Assembly: GCA_002342685.1 (NCBI GenBank)
Contig: DDQN01000085.1
Location: 4,991-43,261 of the forward strand
DNA from: Vibrio sp. UBA2441
Lineage (GTDB): Bacteria; Pseudomonadota; Gammaproteobacteria; Enterobacterales; Vibrionaceae
Reading direction: 5' to 3'
DNA length: 38,271 nt
The position numbers and the translations under genes are program-made. Each line of letters starts with the position of its first letter. Position 1 is the stretch's first letter. The notes below the pieces were generated by a model. It had not been told where the DNA came from, searched no databases, and saw nothing but the letters and a program-made list of their open reading frames with translations. Shown in pieces: positions 27,336-35,270 of the stretch.

Positions 27336-27692
27336 AGTATTGAGTTCCTGTATTCATAGGCGCCCCTCCCCGCAGATGTTCACTAGTGTTGAGGGTTTCG
27401 TTATTTAAGTAGGGTGGATTTTTGCATTGGTTTAAGAGCTGTGGGAGGTACGTTTTTAAATTATTTTTACGCAGAATTTTTTACGTTTTAAGGGGGGAAT
27501 AGTTAATAACCGACTTTTATAGGATGAGTTTAGATTTTGTACGCTTTTAATTGCGTATTTTTCCTTTAGTTATGTCCCTGCAGTTTGCCAGCGAAATCTG
27601 TTCTGATTTTAGTGACCCAGAGATCGGGTTTTGTCAGAAACGGAAGACAATGAGGTAAGCGTATCCACTATTTTTTCCCGAGAAAGCAGCAT
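27336..27692. promoter_or_regulatory. Divergent intergenic region of the cluster
   Basis: This 357-bp stretch separates the minus-strand group (secreted protein, STAND ATPase, Sel1 protein) from the plus-strand operon (phosphatase, sigma, kinase, protease). It must hold the promoters for both. It is AT-rich in the middle, with a C-rich patch near 27361-27373 and a weak 5-bp stem TACGC/GCGTA at 27540-27557 followed by TTTTT. No promoter element could be assigned with confidence; an ECF-type promoter would be the one to look for. Confidence 0.5.
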
Positions 27693-28358
27693 ATTTATCA
27701 CAAACAAAACAACAATGGACGAGATTTCGTCGTAGGGGATATCCACGGACAAGTGGGTCTACTTTACACTCAGTTAAAGGCTTTGGGTTTTAACTTTAAT
27801 ACCGATCGACTTTTTTGCACGGGTGATGTGATCGGTAGAGGTTCTGAAACCGAAGAGAGTTTTAACCTATTGACTCAAAGTTGGTTTTTTTCGGTCTTGG
27901 GGAATCATGAACAGTTGTTTTTATTGGGTTTTCAGTCACCATGGTATTGGGAAAAAATAAGTCATCAACAAGGCGGTTGGTTGACCCAACACCTTGACCA
28001 ATACGACCTATTGTGGAGGTGGAAAACTCTGGTAGACATTATGATGCCACTTACACGAACGATTAATGTGGGTAACGTGAGGGTCGGTATTTGCCATGCA
28101 TCATCTATTGCGGACTGGACGGCCGTGCAACAAAGAGCATTATCTAGCGAGGAAATCTGGACATTACTTTGGAGCAGGCCATTCAATCAGCCTATATCGC
28201 ATCAACGAATCTTGGGTGTAGATTGTGTATTTCATGGCCATTCACAGGTAAAAAACGTGATTAATGTAGCTAATCGCTACTGGATAGATACCTTATACCA
28301 TCAACAACGATTGACAATATTCGAATTGTCGGGATTATGTGTTAATTCTTCTAACTAG
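27693..28358 (+). CDS. PPP-family Ser/Thr protein phosphatase
   Basis: Metallophosphatase related to the bacterial PrpA/PrpB and lambda phosphatases, expected to remove phosphate from Ser/Thr in proteins. All metal-site motifs are seen: GDIHG, GDVIGRG, LGNHE, ICHA and FHGHS. In GDxxDRG the second Asp is Gly, an unusual change next to the catalytic Arg. GDIHG lies at 27738-27752, upstream of the first standard start (GTG 27753), so translation must begin earlier. The frame is open from 27654 and contains no ATG, GTG or TTG; ATT at 27693 gives IYHKQNNNGRDFVVGDIHG, matching where relatives begin. Either a rare ATT start is used or a frameshift has broken the start. The gene is 64 bp ahead of the sigma gene; a natural role is to reverse the neighbouring kinase. 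Confidence 0.75.
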   Translation: MYHKQNNNGRDFVVGDIHGQVGLLYTQLKALGFNFNTDRLFCTGDVIGRGSETEESFNLLTQSWFFSVLGNHEQLFLLGFQSPWYWEKISHQQGGWLTQHLDQYDLLWRWKTLVDIMMPLTRTINVGNVRVGICHASSIADWTAVQQRALSSEEIWTLLWSRPFNQPISHQRILGVDCVFHGHSQVKNVINVANRYWIDTLYHQQRLTIFELSGLCVNSSN

Positions 28359-28422
28359 TTCTAACTGATTGGAAGTAAAACAATTATGAATAAACGCCTT
28401 TGCCAATATAGTCATTAAAGGA

Positions 28423-29016
28423 ATGAGAGTGTCAATTAAGGATCTATCAAATGCCACTGAGCTGCTAGTTGGTTGGCAGAATAGGGATACTGCAATGAGC
28501 AAAGAATTCCTAACTTTTGCATATCAGGATATTCGAAGCATCGTAGAACGTTATTTACATCATCATCGTCCACACGAAACTCTCCTGCATGAAGCATCAA
28601 TTACAGAACTGTCTAACGAGTCGGTCGTAAAGTTGCACCGTTGGCGAAATGACGAACAGCCCTTTGAAAATCGTCAAGAATTCTTCGAGTATGTCCGAGT
28701 TTCTGTATGGCATTTGCTGTTTGGCAAACCTCATCAATCCCTTACCAAAAAACAAAACGCAAAGTCCAAATATTTAGGTTATCAGCTAGAAGAGTCGGAT
28801 GAGATACTGCCTAACTGGACTGAAAATTTAACGCTCTTTGATGCATTAGAGCAATTACAGTCGGCCTATCCTCGACAAGCGGATGTCTTTGAATTAAAGA
28901 ACTTTGCTATGGTCTCTCATCAACAGATAGCCGATATGTTATCCCTATCGCCACGTACTGTGGATAGCGACCTTAAATTTGCTACAGTTTGGTTACGAGC
29001 GAGGTTGGCCAAATAA
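28423..29016 (+). CDS. ECF sigma factor, ECF43-like, kinase-linked
   Basis: Sigma-70 family factor with region 2 (about residues 28-95) and a region 4 helix-turn-helix at the C-terminus (HQQIADMLSLSPRTVDSDLKFA). It lacks an anti-sigma gene; instead it overlaps a Ser/Thr kinase gene by one base (TAATG). This layout matches the ECF43 group, where, from V. parahaemolyticus EcfP/PknT and Xanthomonas EcfK/PknS, the sigma factor becomes active when the kinase phosphorylates a threonine in region 2. T61, in SITELSNESVVKL, is a candidate target by position; that is inference. AAAGGA touches the ATG at 28423 but is six bases before GTG 28429, which may be the true start (two residues shorter). The genes it controls are unknown; the neighbouring STAND/Sel1 genes are obvious candidates. 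Confidence 0.82.
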   Translation: MRVSIKDLSNATELLVGWQNRDTAMSKEFLTFAYQDIRSIVERYLHHHRPHETLLHEASITELSNESVVKLHRWRNDEQPFENRQEFFEYVRVSVWHLLFGKPHQSLTKKQNAKSKYLGYQLEESDEILPNWTENLTLFDALEQLQSAYPRQADVFELKNFAMVSHQQIADMLSLSPRTVDSDLKFATVWLRARLAK

Positions 29017-30146
29017 TGGATTTGGTTAGCCTATATAATGAGCTAGAAACATTGAGCAAACAGGAACAGAAAAGCAGATTATTACAACTGGAAAAACATG
29101 ATTTCTGCCACTTAACTGAGCTTAATGCGATGTTGTTGATCGATGATCATCCTTTAAGCGGTTCACAACTATTAACTCAATCCATCCCCAAAAGTGACGA
29201 TGTCGATCCAACAATGTTTTTGGGCCAAATGTTAATGGGGTTTACCATTGTTAAGTTAATAGCAAACTCCGGTGGAATGGGGCTCATTTTTCAAGGCGAA
29301 CAGCGGATCGCTTGTCCCGAAACTAATGTTGAAACTATTCACAAAGCCGCAATAAAGATAGTACGCTCTACCCAGCTTAACTCTAGTCAAAAAAGGGCAC
29401 TCTTTTTTAGCGAAGCTTCTATGTTGATGACTTTAGAACATCCCAACGTGTGTAGTATTTATGGCGTGTCCGAGGTTCTTGGACATTCCTGTATTGTCAT
29501 GGATTTTATTGATGGTGTGCCACTGGATGTTTGGGTTTCTCAGCAGCCTCATAACAAGAATTCTAAAAGCAAGCATGAAGGGTTGAAAATATTTAAGCAA
29601 GTACTTGGGGCGATGAGTTACCTTCACTGCAGGGATGTTTTCCATGGCGATATTAAGCCTCAGAATATCATGGTGACCGATCTTGGACGAGTCGTCCTAA
29701 TTGATTTAGGACTGGCTTTCAAAAAACAGGTTGATGGCACTAAAGCGATAGGGACGGATATCAAAGCATTCAGCCGACATTGGAGTGCCCCAGAACAAAT
29801 AATGGGCCAGGATCGTAGCGCAAAGTCTGATGTATATTCACTTGGGATTGTTTTGAACTATTTGCTGACCGGTTACGCTGATGTTACCGAAAATCGCGTT
29901 AAACAACCTGAATTGAACGCGCTAATCAATAAAGCGATAGCAAAAGATCCGACAAAACGTTTTATGAATGCAGCCGATTTTATGACGCGGATAGATGCCT
30001 ATTCTGAGGGGCTTCCTATTGATGAGTATTCCAAGCATCGTGTATATCAGCTGATTAAATTACTGCGTAGAAAACCTTTTACGTGTTTAACCAGTGCGTT
30101 AGTCATATATTCAATTTTTACCAGCTTGTGGATTATTCTGCATTAG
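29016..30146 (+). CDS. Hanks-type Ser/Thr kinase, membrane-anchored
   Basis: Protein kinase of 376 aa with all main motifs: glycine loop NSGGMG (84-89), ATP-binding K114 in AAIK, E133 of helix C, catalytic loop HGDIKPQN (210-217), DLG (230-232, replacing DFG) and SAPE (257-260). HGD in place of HRD places it among non-RD kinases. Residues 1-70 form the helical leader common in kinases next to ECF factors (ending FLGQMLMGFTIVK). One hydrophobic segment at about 356-375 ends the protein, so the kinase domain would be cytoplasmic and tail-anchored, with almost no periplasmic part. The ATG overlaps the sigma gene stop by one base, which implies coupled translation. The longer frame from 28989 is rejected. 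Its likely substrate is the sigma factor encoded just upstream. Confidence 0.88.
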   Translation: MDLVSLYNELETLSKQEQKSRLLQLEKHDFCHLTELNAMLLIDDHPLSGSQLLTQSIPKSDDVDPTMFLGQMLMGFTIVKLIANSGGMGLIFQGEQRIACPETNVETIHKAAIKIVRSTQLNSSQKRALFFSEASMLMTLEHPNVCSIYGVSEVLGHSCIVMDFIDGVPLDVWVSQQPHNKNSKSKHEGLKIFKQVLGAMSYLHCRDVFHGDIKPQNIMVTDLGRVVLIDLGLAFKKQVDGTKAIGTDIKAFSRHWSAPEQIMGQDRSAKSDVYSLGIVLNYLLTGYADVTENRVKQPELNALINKAIAKDPTKRFMNAADFMTRIDAYSEGLPIDEYSKHRVYQLIKLLRRKPFTCLTSALVIYSIFTSLWIILH

Positions 30147-30196
30147 TTTTTTAAAAATCATCACAAATTTAGTTAATACTTAAGGTAGCAAAAATA

Positions 30197-33100
30197 ATGA
30201 GAGAGTTATCCATCACTAAGGCTTTTTTAAAAAACTATAATGTTTTTTGGGATGGTAACCCGTTAGATAGTTACGTTTTAGCGAACAGCAAAGCATTGTT
30301 ACCCGTTATTTTCGTTGCTCTAGATAAAGCGGTTAATGATCCCACTCGGTTGGCCACCATGCTTAGCTATGGAATTGAGGTAAATAAAGAAGCCGTTTGC
30401 TTTATTGAGGCAATCAACGTCAATGTGCTTGATGAAGATAAGATAATCAATGAAATTAAGCAGTTTGGTGGAATTGACGCTGTTATCAACCACCTTTATC
30501 TGTTGGAAGACAGCGATGGTTTAGACATAGATGTAGCGAAATATTGTTCTTTGATACGTGAACATTTTGCGGGAGCAAAAAATGGTAAAAAAATCGCAAT
30601 AAAAGATGATTTCGATTTTTTAACTCTTGGCACAGTGAAAAAGAATGAGAACACATCGTTACCTGATGCCATCGAAATGGTCTCTGATTTGGATGAGCGC
30701 CTTGCGACGGCGGGATATAGCGCTAAACCGGATGAAAGCGATTCACAAGATCCATTGGCTGATGCTGCCAGAAATTTTGTATTGGAACGTAGCTACGCAG
30801 CAATGGACGATATGGGGAAAGCCCTGATTGAAGAAATTGCGGTGGTTGCCACTGCTGATTATCTTTCTAAGCACTCAGGAAAAAGTATCGAAGAACTAGT
30901 AAAAGCAGCAGACGTCGAGTTAAAAGTCGATGAAATTACCGTTCTAGCTGCTATACAAAACCAATCTGTGATCATGCAGTCTACTGCGGACTATTTTTTC
31001 TGCCAACCTTATCAAATTGTATTTAGCGAGACGGTGTATGATTTACGCGCCAAGCTGTTTCGTTTTTCAGAAAGTCGTAGCTTTGGTGATCCGTCTTCTA
31101 CTTGGTATCAGTATGCTAAAAAAAATGTTTCTAAACTAAAGCTTTCACCATTCTTACGTCGATGCCTTGTTGGTTCTTTGGTGGCAAATAGATTCGATAG
31201 TCAAAAGTTTGTCGAACTGTTTCTACTCATGGATAGCTCTGAGATCAAAGACATGATAGGCCAGAACAAGATCAGAAATAATCTGGTGTATAGAGCTAAA
31301 TCGAGCCAACTTATTGAGCGTCAATTGAATAAAAGGGTGGTTGGGCAGGAAAGTGCCATTGCCAGTCTATGCGAAGGTTACTTGACCTCTAGTATTAATG
31401 CGTCAACGGGGCCACGTACCATTTATACATTTGTCGGCCCATCAGGGGTCGGAAAAACATACCTTGCCTCCCAACTATTAGCTGATTTGAACCAGCAAGA
31501 AAAAACGGGCTATGACTTCACGGTTTTCAATATGGAGCACTATGCTGATCAGCGTGATGCATCAAAACTTTTTGGTTCAGGTATACAATATGTAGATGCC
31601 AGTTTAGGTATGTTGACACACGTTGTTCGTGCTCAGCCAAGACAGATATTATTGTTTGATGAGATAGAGAAAGCTCACAGTACCGTTATTCAGTCGCTTC
31701 TTTCTATTCTCGATTCTGGTGTTGCGAAAGACCAGACCAGTCAGGAAGAGGTCGATTTTAGTCAGTGTATCGTGATATTTACCACTAACCTTGGGCAGGA
31801 TGTTATTTCAAGCAATAGTGAGAACTACTTGATTAGCGTGTTTGATATTTTACGCAACTCAGAGAATCCAGCCAACAAAAACCGCTTATCACCAGAATTT
31901 GTTAATCGTCTAGCTAAAGGCTACCCGATAGTCTTCAACGAGTTAAAAATTAATCATTTACTGCGGTTGGCTGAAAGCGAGTTGACCGGAAAATCGACTC
32001 CGGATCCTCAAGTCCAGTTTTTATGGTCGGATGATTTTGCCAGTTTTATGCTCAAAAGCATGGCTCCGGATATATCCGTTCGTGCATTGAAAGGGGAAGT
32101 GGCAAAGATTCAGTCGGAAGTATTGTCCAAAGCTACACCGCTGTTTGATCAGGTTTCACATGAGAAAATCGTATTTAACATTGAAGTAGAAAAGGAAACC
32201 GAGACAGAACAAACCCCACTAACTAAATTGCTATTACTTGATAATGATAGCCGAGTGTACGATCAGCTCAGCCGCACAGATGCAAATAGTGAGCTTTTCT
32301 TATGTGATAGCCGGGATAGTATTCAACTAGCAATAGAAGAGCACCTACCGGATGCCTTGTTAGTGGATCTAGATACGATTGATAACCTGCCACATTTTCT
32401 CGAAGAAGAACTTGGCGAACAAAGTAAATTGCCTATATTTAGCTATCGAATTGTTACCTTTGACTCTGTTGATAGTTCGGTAAGTTCTGTCCATGATGTG
32501 CGAGAACATTTTAATATTGAGTCGCGCTTATTTGAAAAGTCCTTTCAAGGAATGGTGGCGCGAGTACAGTATTACCTCTCTAGTGAAAGAACATTGTCTA
32601 ACATGATGAGAAGGCGGGAAGCCCTGAGTTATCACTGCACGGTTTTACCAACTGAAGCCGGCTTTTCGGTGAGTTTCGGGCGTCAAACTGTCAAGCAAGT
32701 GGTGCAAAGCCACGACCTTCGTGCTAGTGAGCTGTTTAAAATGAGCCTTCCTAAAGTGAAGCTAGATGATGTGATTGGCTTGGAGCGAGCCAAAAAACGC
32801 ATGGTTGATGTTATTGGCTGGCTAAAGGCCCCAGAAAAGCTTAACCATTTTGGTGTTTCAGTGCCGAGTGGCTTTCTGTTTTCTGGCCCATCAGGAACCG
32901 GTAAAACCTTGCTGGCCAAGGCGGTAGCAGGCGAGAGCGGTTTGCCATTTTTTGCTGTTTCAGCTTCAGAACTATCCTCTTCGAACTCTGGTGGAACGAC
33001 AGAAAATATTAAGAAGTTGTTTGCTACGGCAAGAAAATACGCACCCTCCATGATCTTCATTGATGAAATAGATGCTATTGCGGCTAGGCGCAGTAACAGT

Positions 33101-34111
33101 AATCAAGGAGCAGATAGAGATAGAAACTTAACGGTTAACGCATTACTGATAGAAATGGATGGTTTTGTTTCAGGGACTGATGCGGTGTTTGTTATGGCGG
33201 CAACCAATCATCCTGAGCTATTAGACAGAGCACTTGTTCGCCCTGGTCGCTTTGACGAAACTATCCTGTGTGATCTACCTAATCGCCACGCTCGGCAGTG
33301 TTTCTTCAACAAGTTCTCACAAAAGCATAATATCAAGTTGAACGATAGGGACTTTATTAACTTGGTCTCTTCTTCACGTGGAATGTCTTCTGCACAGATA
33401 GACCAGGTATTTAGAGAAGCTATCTACCAATCGGTTAGCGAAGGGAAGCTACTTAGTGTTGAGGCGCTAAAAAAAACCATGGTGCGGGTTTCTTACGGAT
33501 CACCCAATGAACATATTGTTTTGGGTGAAAAAGAGAAAAAGCGCACGGCCTACCACGAAGCTGGGCATTTACTAGTGACTTCGCTCTTGTTTCCTAATCA
33601 GGCAATCGACTTTGTGACAATTGAACCAAGAGATCAAGCACTAGGATTTTTAGCAACACGTGCTGAAGAAGAATATGAAAGTTACTCTTCTGTACGTATT
33701 CATAATAGTTTAGAGGTATTAATCGCGGGTCGAGTGGCAGAAAAACTCTTTTCCGAAGGGCACCAAGAGGTAAGTACAGGCGCTTCTAATGACATAAAAA
33801 AAGCGACTCAGCTCGCCATGCATGCGGTTTATGAAGGAGGATTAGAATCTTCTATCGGACCTGTCGACGTGGCAATGTTAACCAAGTTTGAAGAAAGTGA
33901 TTTGCTTATTGCTGCTCAAAAAGCCGTTCAGAAGTGGATAATCAACGCAGAAACATCCGTAGAGAAAAGGTTAACCGCACATCGCGATGCCTTGGATACC
34001 ATTGCGAATACACTGTATGAGAAGGAGTCTTTATTAGCTGATGAAGTCGAACAGCTGCTTGTAGACACGGTGGGGTCTAGTAAACTTTTTTATGGCACTA
34101 GTGATTCTTGA
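30197..34111 (+). CDS. ClpB-like AAA+ / receiver-like / FtsH-like protease fusion
   Basis: A 1304-aa protein joining parts that are normally separate. Residues 1-390 are helical and unrecognised. Next is a Clp/Hsp100 second-ring-like AAA+ module: VVGQESAI, Walker A GPSGVGKT (414-421), Walker B LLFDEIEKAH (D488) and the EFVNRL arginine-finger motif. Residues about 672-800 resemble a response-regulator receiver: KLLLLDNDS, acceptor-like D724 in LLVDLD, and FEKSF. Then comes an FtsH-type AAA+ domain: Walker A GPSGTGKT (897-904), Walker B FIDEIDAI (D956, E957), ALVRPGRFDE, and an M41 peptidase with zinc ligands HEAGH (H1120, H1124) and D1199 in ASNDI. It lacks the N-terminal membrane helices of FtsH. 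It is last in the operon, 50 bp after the kinase. Probably an ATP-dependent protease or unfoldase under phospho-control; substrate unknown. Confidence 0.88.
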   Translation: MRELSITKAFLKNYNVFWDGNPLDSYVLANSKALLPVIFVALDKAVNDPTRLATMLSYGIEVNKEAVCFIEAINVNVLDEDKIINEIKQFGGIDAVINHLYLLEDSDGLDIDVAKYCSLIREHFAGAKNGKKIAIKDDFDFLTLGTVKKNENTSLPDAIEMVSDLDERLATAGYSAKPDESDSQDPLADAARNFVLERSYAAMDDMGKALIEEIAVVATADYLSKHSGKSIEELVKAADVELKVDEITVLAAIQNQSVIMQSTADYFFCQPYQIVFSETVYDLRAKLFRFSESRSFGDPSSTWYQYAKKNVSKLKLSPFLRRCLVGSLVANRFDSQKFVELFLLMDSSEIKDMIGQNKIRNNLVYRAKSSQLIERQLNKRVVGQESAIASLCEGYLTSSINASTGPRTIYTFVGPSGVGKTYLASQLLADLNQQEKTGYDFTVFNMEHYADQRDASKLFGSGIQYVDASLGMLTHVVRAQPRQILLFDEIEKAHSTVIQSLLSILDSGVAKDQTSQEEVDFSQCIVIFTTNLGQDVISSNSENYLISVFDILRNSENPANKNRLSPEFVNRLAKGYPIVFNELKINHLLRLAESELTGKSTPDPQVQFLWSDDFASFMLKSMAPDISVRALKGEVAKIQSEVLSKATPLFDQVSHEKIVFNIEVEKETETEQTPLTKLLLLDNDSRVYDQLSRTDANSELFLCDSRDSIQLAIEEHLPDALLVDLDTIDNLPHFLEEELGEQSKLPIFSYRIVTFDSVDSSVSSVHDVREHFNIESRLFEKSFQGMVARVQYYLSSERTLSNMMRRREALSYHCTVLPTEAGFSVSFGRQTVKQVVQSHDLRASELFKMSLPKVKLDDVIGLERAKKRMVDVIGWLKAPEKLNHFGVSVPSGFLFSGPSGTGKTLLAKAVAGESGLPFFAVSASELSSSNSGGTTENIKKLFATARKYAPSMIFIDEIDAIAARRSNSNQGADRDRNLTVNALLIEMDGFVSGTDAVFVMAATNHPELLDRALVRPGRFDETILCDLPNRHARQCFFNKFSQKHNIKLNDRDFINLVSSSRGMSSAQIDQVFREAIYQSVSEGKLLSVEALKKTMVRVSYGSPNEHIVLGEKEKKRTAYHEAGHLLVTSLLFPNQAIDFVTIEPRDQALGFLATRAEEEYESYSSVRIHNSLEVLIAGRVAEKLFSEGHQEVSTGASNDIKKATQLAMHAVYEGGLESSIGPVDVAMLTKFEESDLLIAAQKAVQKWIINAETSVEKRLTAHRDALDTIANTLYEKESLLADEVEQLLVDTVGSSKLFYGTSDS

Positions 34112-34181
34112 GTATTTATAAACGCCATCGACTTTCTTCAGGAACTATTCAATATGCTTGAACCAGATCGAATTGAGAGCC

Positions 34182-34385
34182 ATGACAATTGCAACAGCGA
34201 AAGACCTCAGCGATTGGTTAAAGGAGAATCACTCAACTAAAAATGAGTTGTGGGTGAAAATATTTAAGAAAAATTCTGAGGTTCAAAATATTACCTGGAA
34301 TGATGTAGTGATAGAGATTTTATGTTTGAGCAATATTGGCACTGGGCTTTCAAATTCTAGTTGTTTTATTTTGCTATCTCATTGA
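34182..34385 (+). pseudogene. Truncated YdeI/OmdA-like gene
   Basis: The first 49 or so codons read like the start of a YdeI/OmdA-family (bacteriocin-protection-like) protein: TAKDLSDWLKENHSTKNELW, KIFKKNSEV and ITWNDVVIEILC. In intact relatives the text continues with a WIDG-type motif and about 130 more residues; here it diverges near 34328 and stops at 34385. ATG 34182 with GAGAG upstream is preferred to TTG 34158. The break lies just after the accessory cluster and overlaps the 3' end of the opposite GST gene, so it probably marks a deletion or insertion junction. Confidence 0.6.
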
Positions 34386-35031
34386 ATCCATAAACATCAA
34401 GACCTTTTATTGTTGCTGGTCTTGACCTACATCGTTTTACCCAAGACATTACATTTGTAAATGATTCAAGTTCAAGTTGTTTAGAAGCCTTGTAAAAGAT
34501 ATCTAGCCAAATTACCCACGGAAAAATAGAGATATCAGCAATACTATAGTCATCACCAACAATATGGGTTCGATTTTGAAGTCTTTCATCTAAAACGGAT
34601 AAAAGACGCTTGGTTTCAGTCGCAAACCTTATCTCAGGGTAAGGATGGTCACAATTCTCTTTACCATAAGTATGAAAGTGGCCAAAAGCTCCAAACATTG
34701 GCCCAACAGCACTTGCTTGAAAAAAAAGCCACTGAATCGCCTCACACCTTTCCGTAGGGTTCTGTGGGATTAGTTTTCCTGATTTCTCAGCCAAGTATAG
34801 TAAAATTGCGCCAGATTCCATTATAGGAATAGGTTGTCCATGTGGCCCATCAGTGTCAATGATTGCAGGTATCTTTGAGTTTGGATTTATCTTTGTAAAG
34901 GCTTCACGGAACTGCTCACCCTTTAAGATATCAACAGTGTGAGCCTCATAACTCAGTCCCATTTCTTCTAGTGCGATTGGGATTTTAATACCATTAGGAG
35001 AGCCTAGTGAGTAAAGTTGAATAATCGACAT
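34366..35031 (-). CDS. Glutathione S-transferase, Nu-class-like
   Basis: Cytosolic two-domain glutathione transferase/disulfide-bond reductase of 221 aa. The N-terminal thioredoxin fold (residues 1-85) has YSLGSPNGIKI, the S/T-P-N-G motif of Nu-class enzymes such as YfcG and YghU, then NPNSKIPAI with the cis-proline and MESGAILLYLAEK, which binds the gamma-glutamyl end of glutathione. The helical C-terminal domain follows, with the YSIADISIFPWV motif. It is divergent from a LysR-type regulator gene 240 bp away, a common layout in which the regulator controls the enzyme. Its physiological substrate cannot be told from sequence. Confidence 0.9.
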   Translation of the reverse strand: MSIIQLYSLGSPNGIKIPIALEEMGLSYEAHTVDILKGEQFREAFTKINPNSKIPAIIDTDGPHGQPIPIMESGAILLYLAEKSGKLIPQNPTERCEAIQWLFFQASAVGPMFGAFGHFHTYGKENCDHPYPEIRFATETKRLLSVLDERLQNRTHIVGDDYSIADISIFPWVIWLDIFYKASKQLELESFTNVMSWVKRCRSRPATIKGLDVYGFNEIAK

Positions 35032-35245
35032 CTTAGTTTTTCCTATTTGCCTGGTTTAATTTGTTTTTGTTTTCTTGAACGGCTGATCGAGCGCCATCCA
35101 GTACCAACGGCTCTACAAAATTTAATCCATACTTTAAAACTCTATCTTGCACGATTTTTTCCGTCTCGTTGCGTCAGTAGATAAGTCTCAATAATTGTAT
35201 ATAAGCCGAATAACTCTTAGAATACCCACTCAATGCGAATCAATA

Positions 35246-35260
35246 TTGCGTTTTACGCAA
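35246..35260. promoter_or_regulatory. LysR-type operator with dyad symmetry
   Basis: TTGCGTTTTACGCAA is a perfect 5-bp dyad (TTGCG/CGCAA) with a 5-base centre and contains T-N11-A, the LysR binding signature. It lies 11 bases before the LysR start codon in the GST/LysR divergent region, so it fits autoregulation. This is sequence-based prediction only. Confidence 0.5.
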
Positions 35261-35270
35261 AGGTTTTGAA

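Noticed and set aside
27540..27562. TACGC/GCGTA stem followed by TTTTT as a terminator
   Set aside because: The stem is only five base pairs and no plus-strand gene ends just upstream of it; I left it as a note in the intergenic entry.
32683..33060. 125-aa minus-strand frame
   Set aside because: Antisense to the FtsH-like AAA+ domain, where motifs clearly belong to the plus strand.
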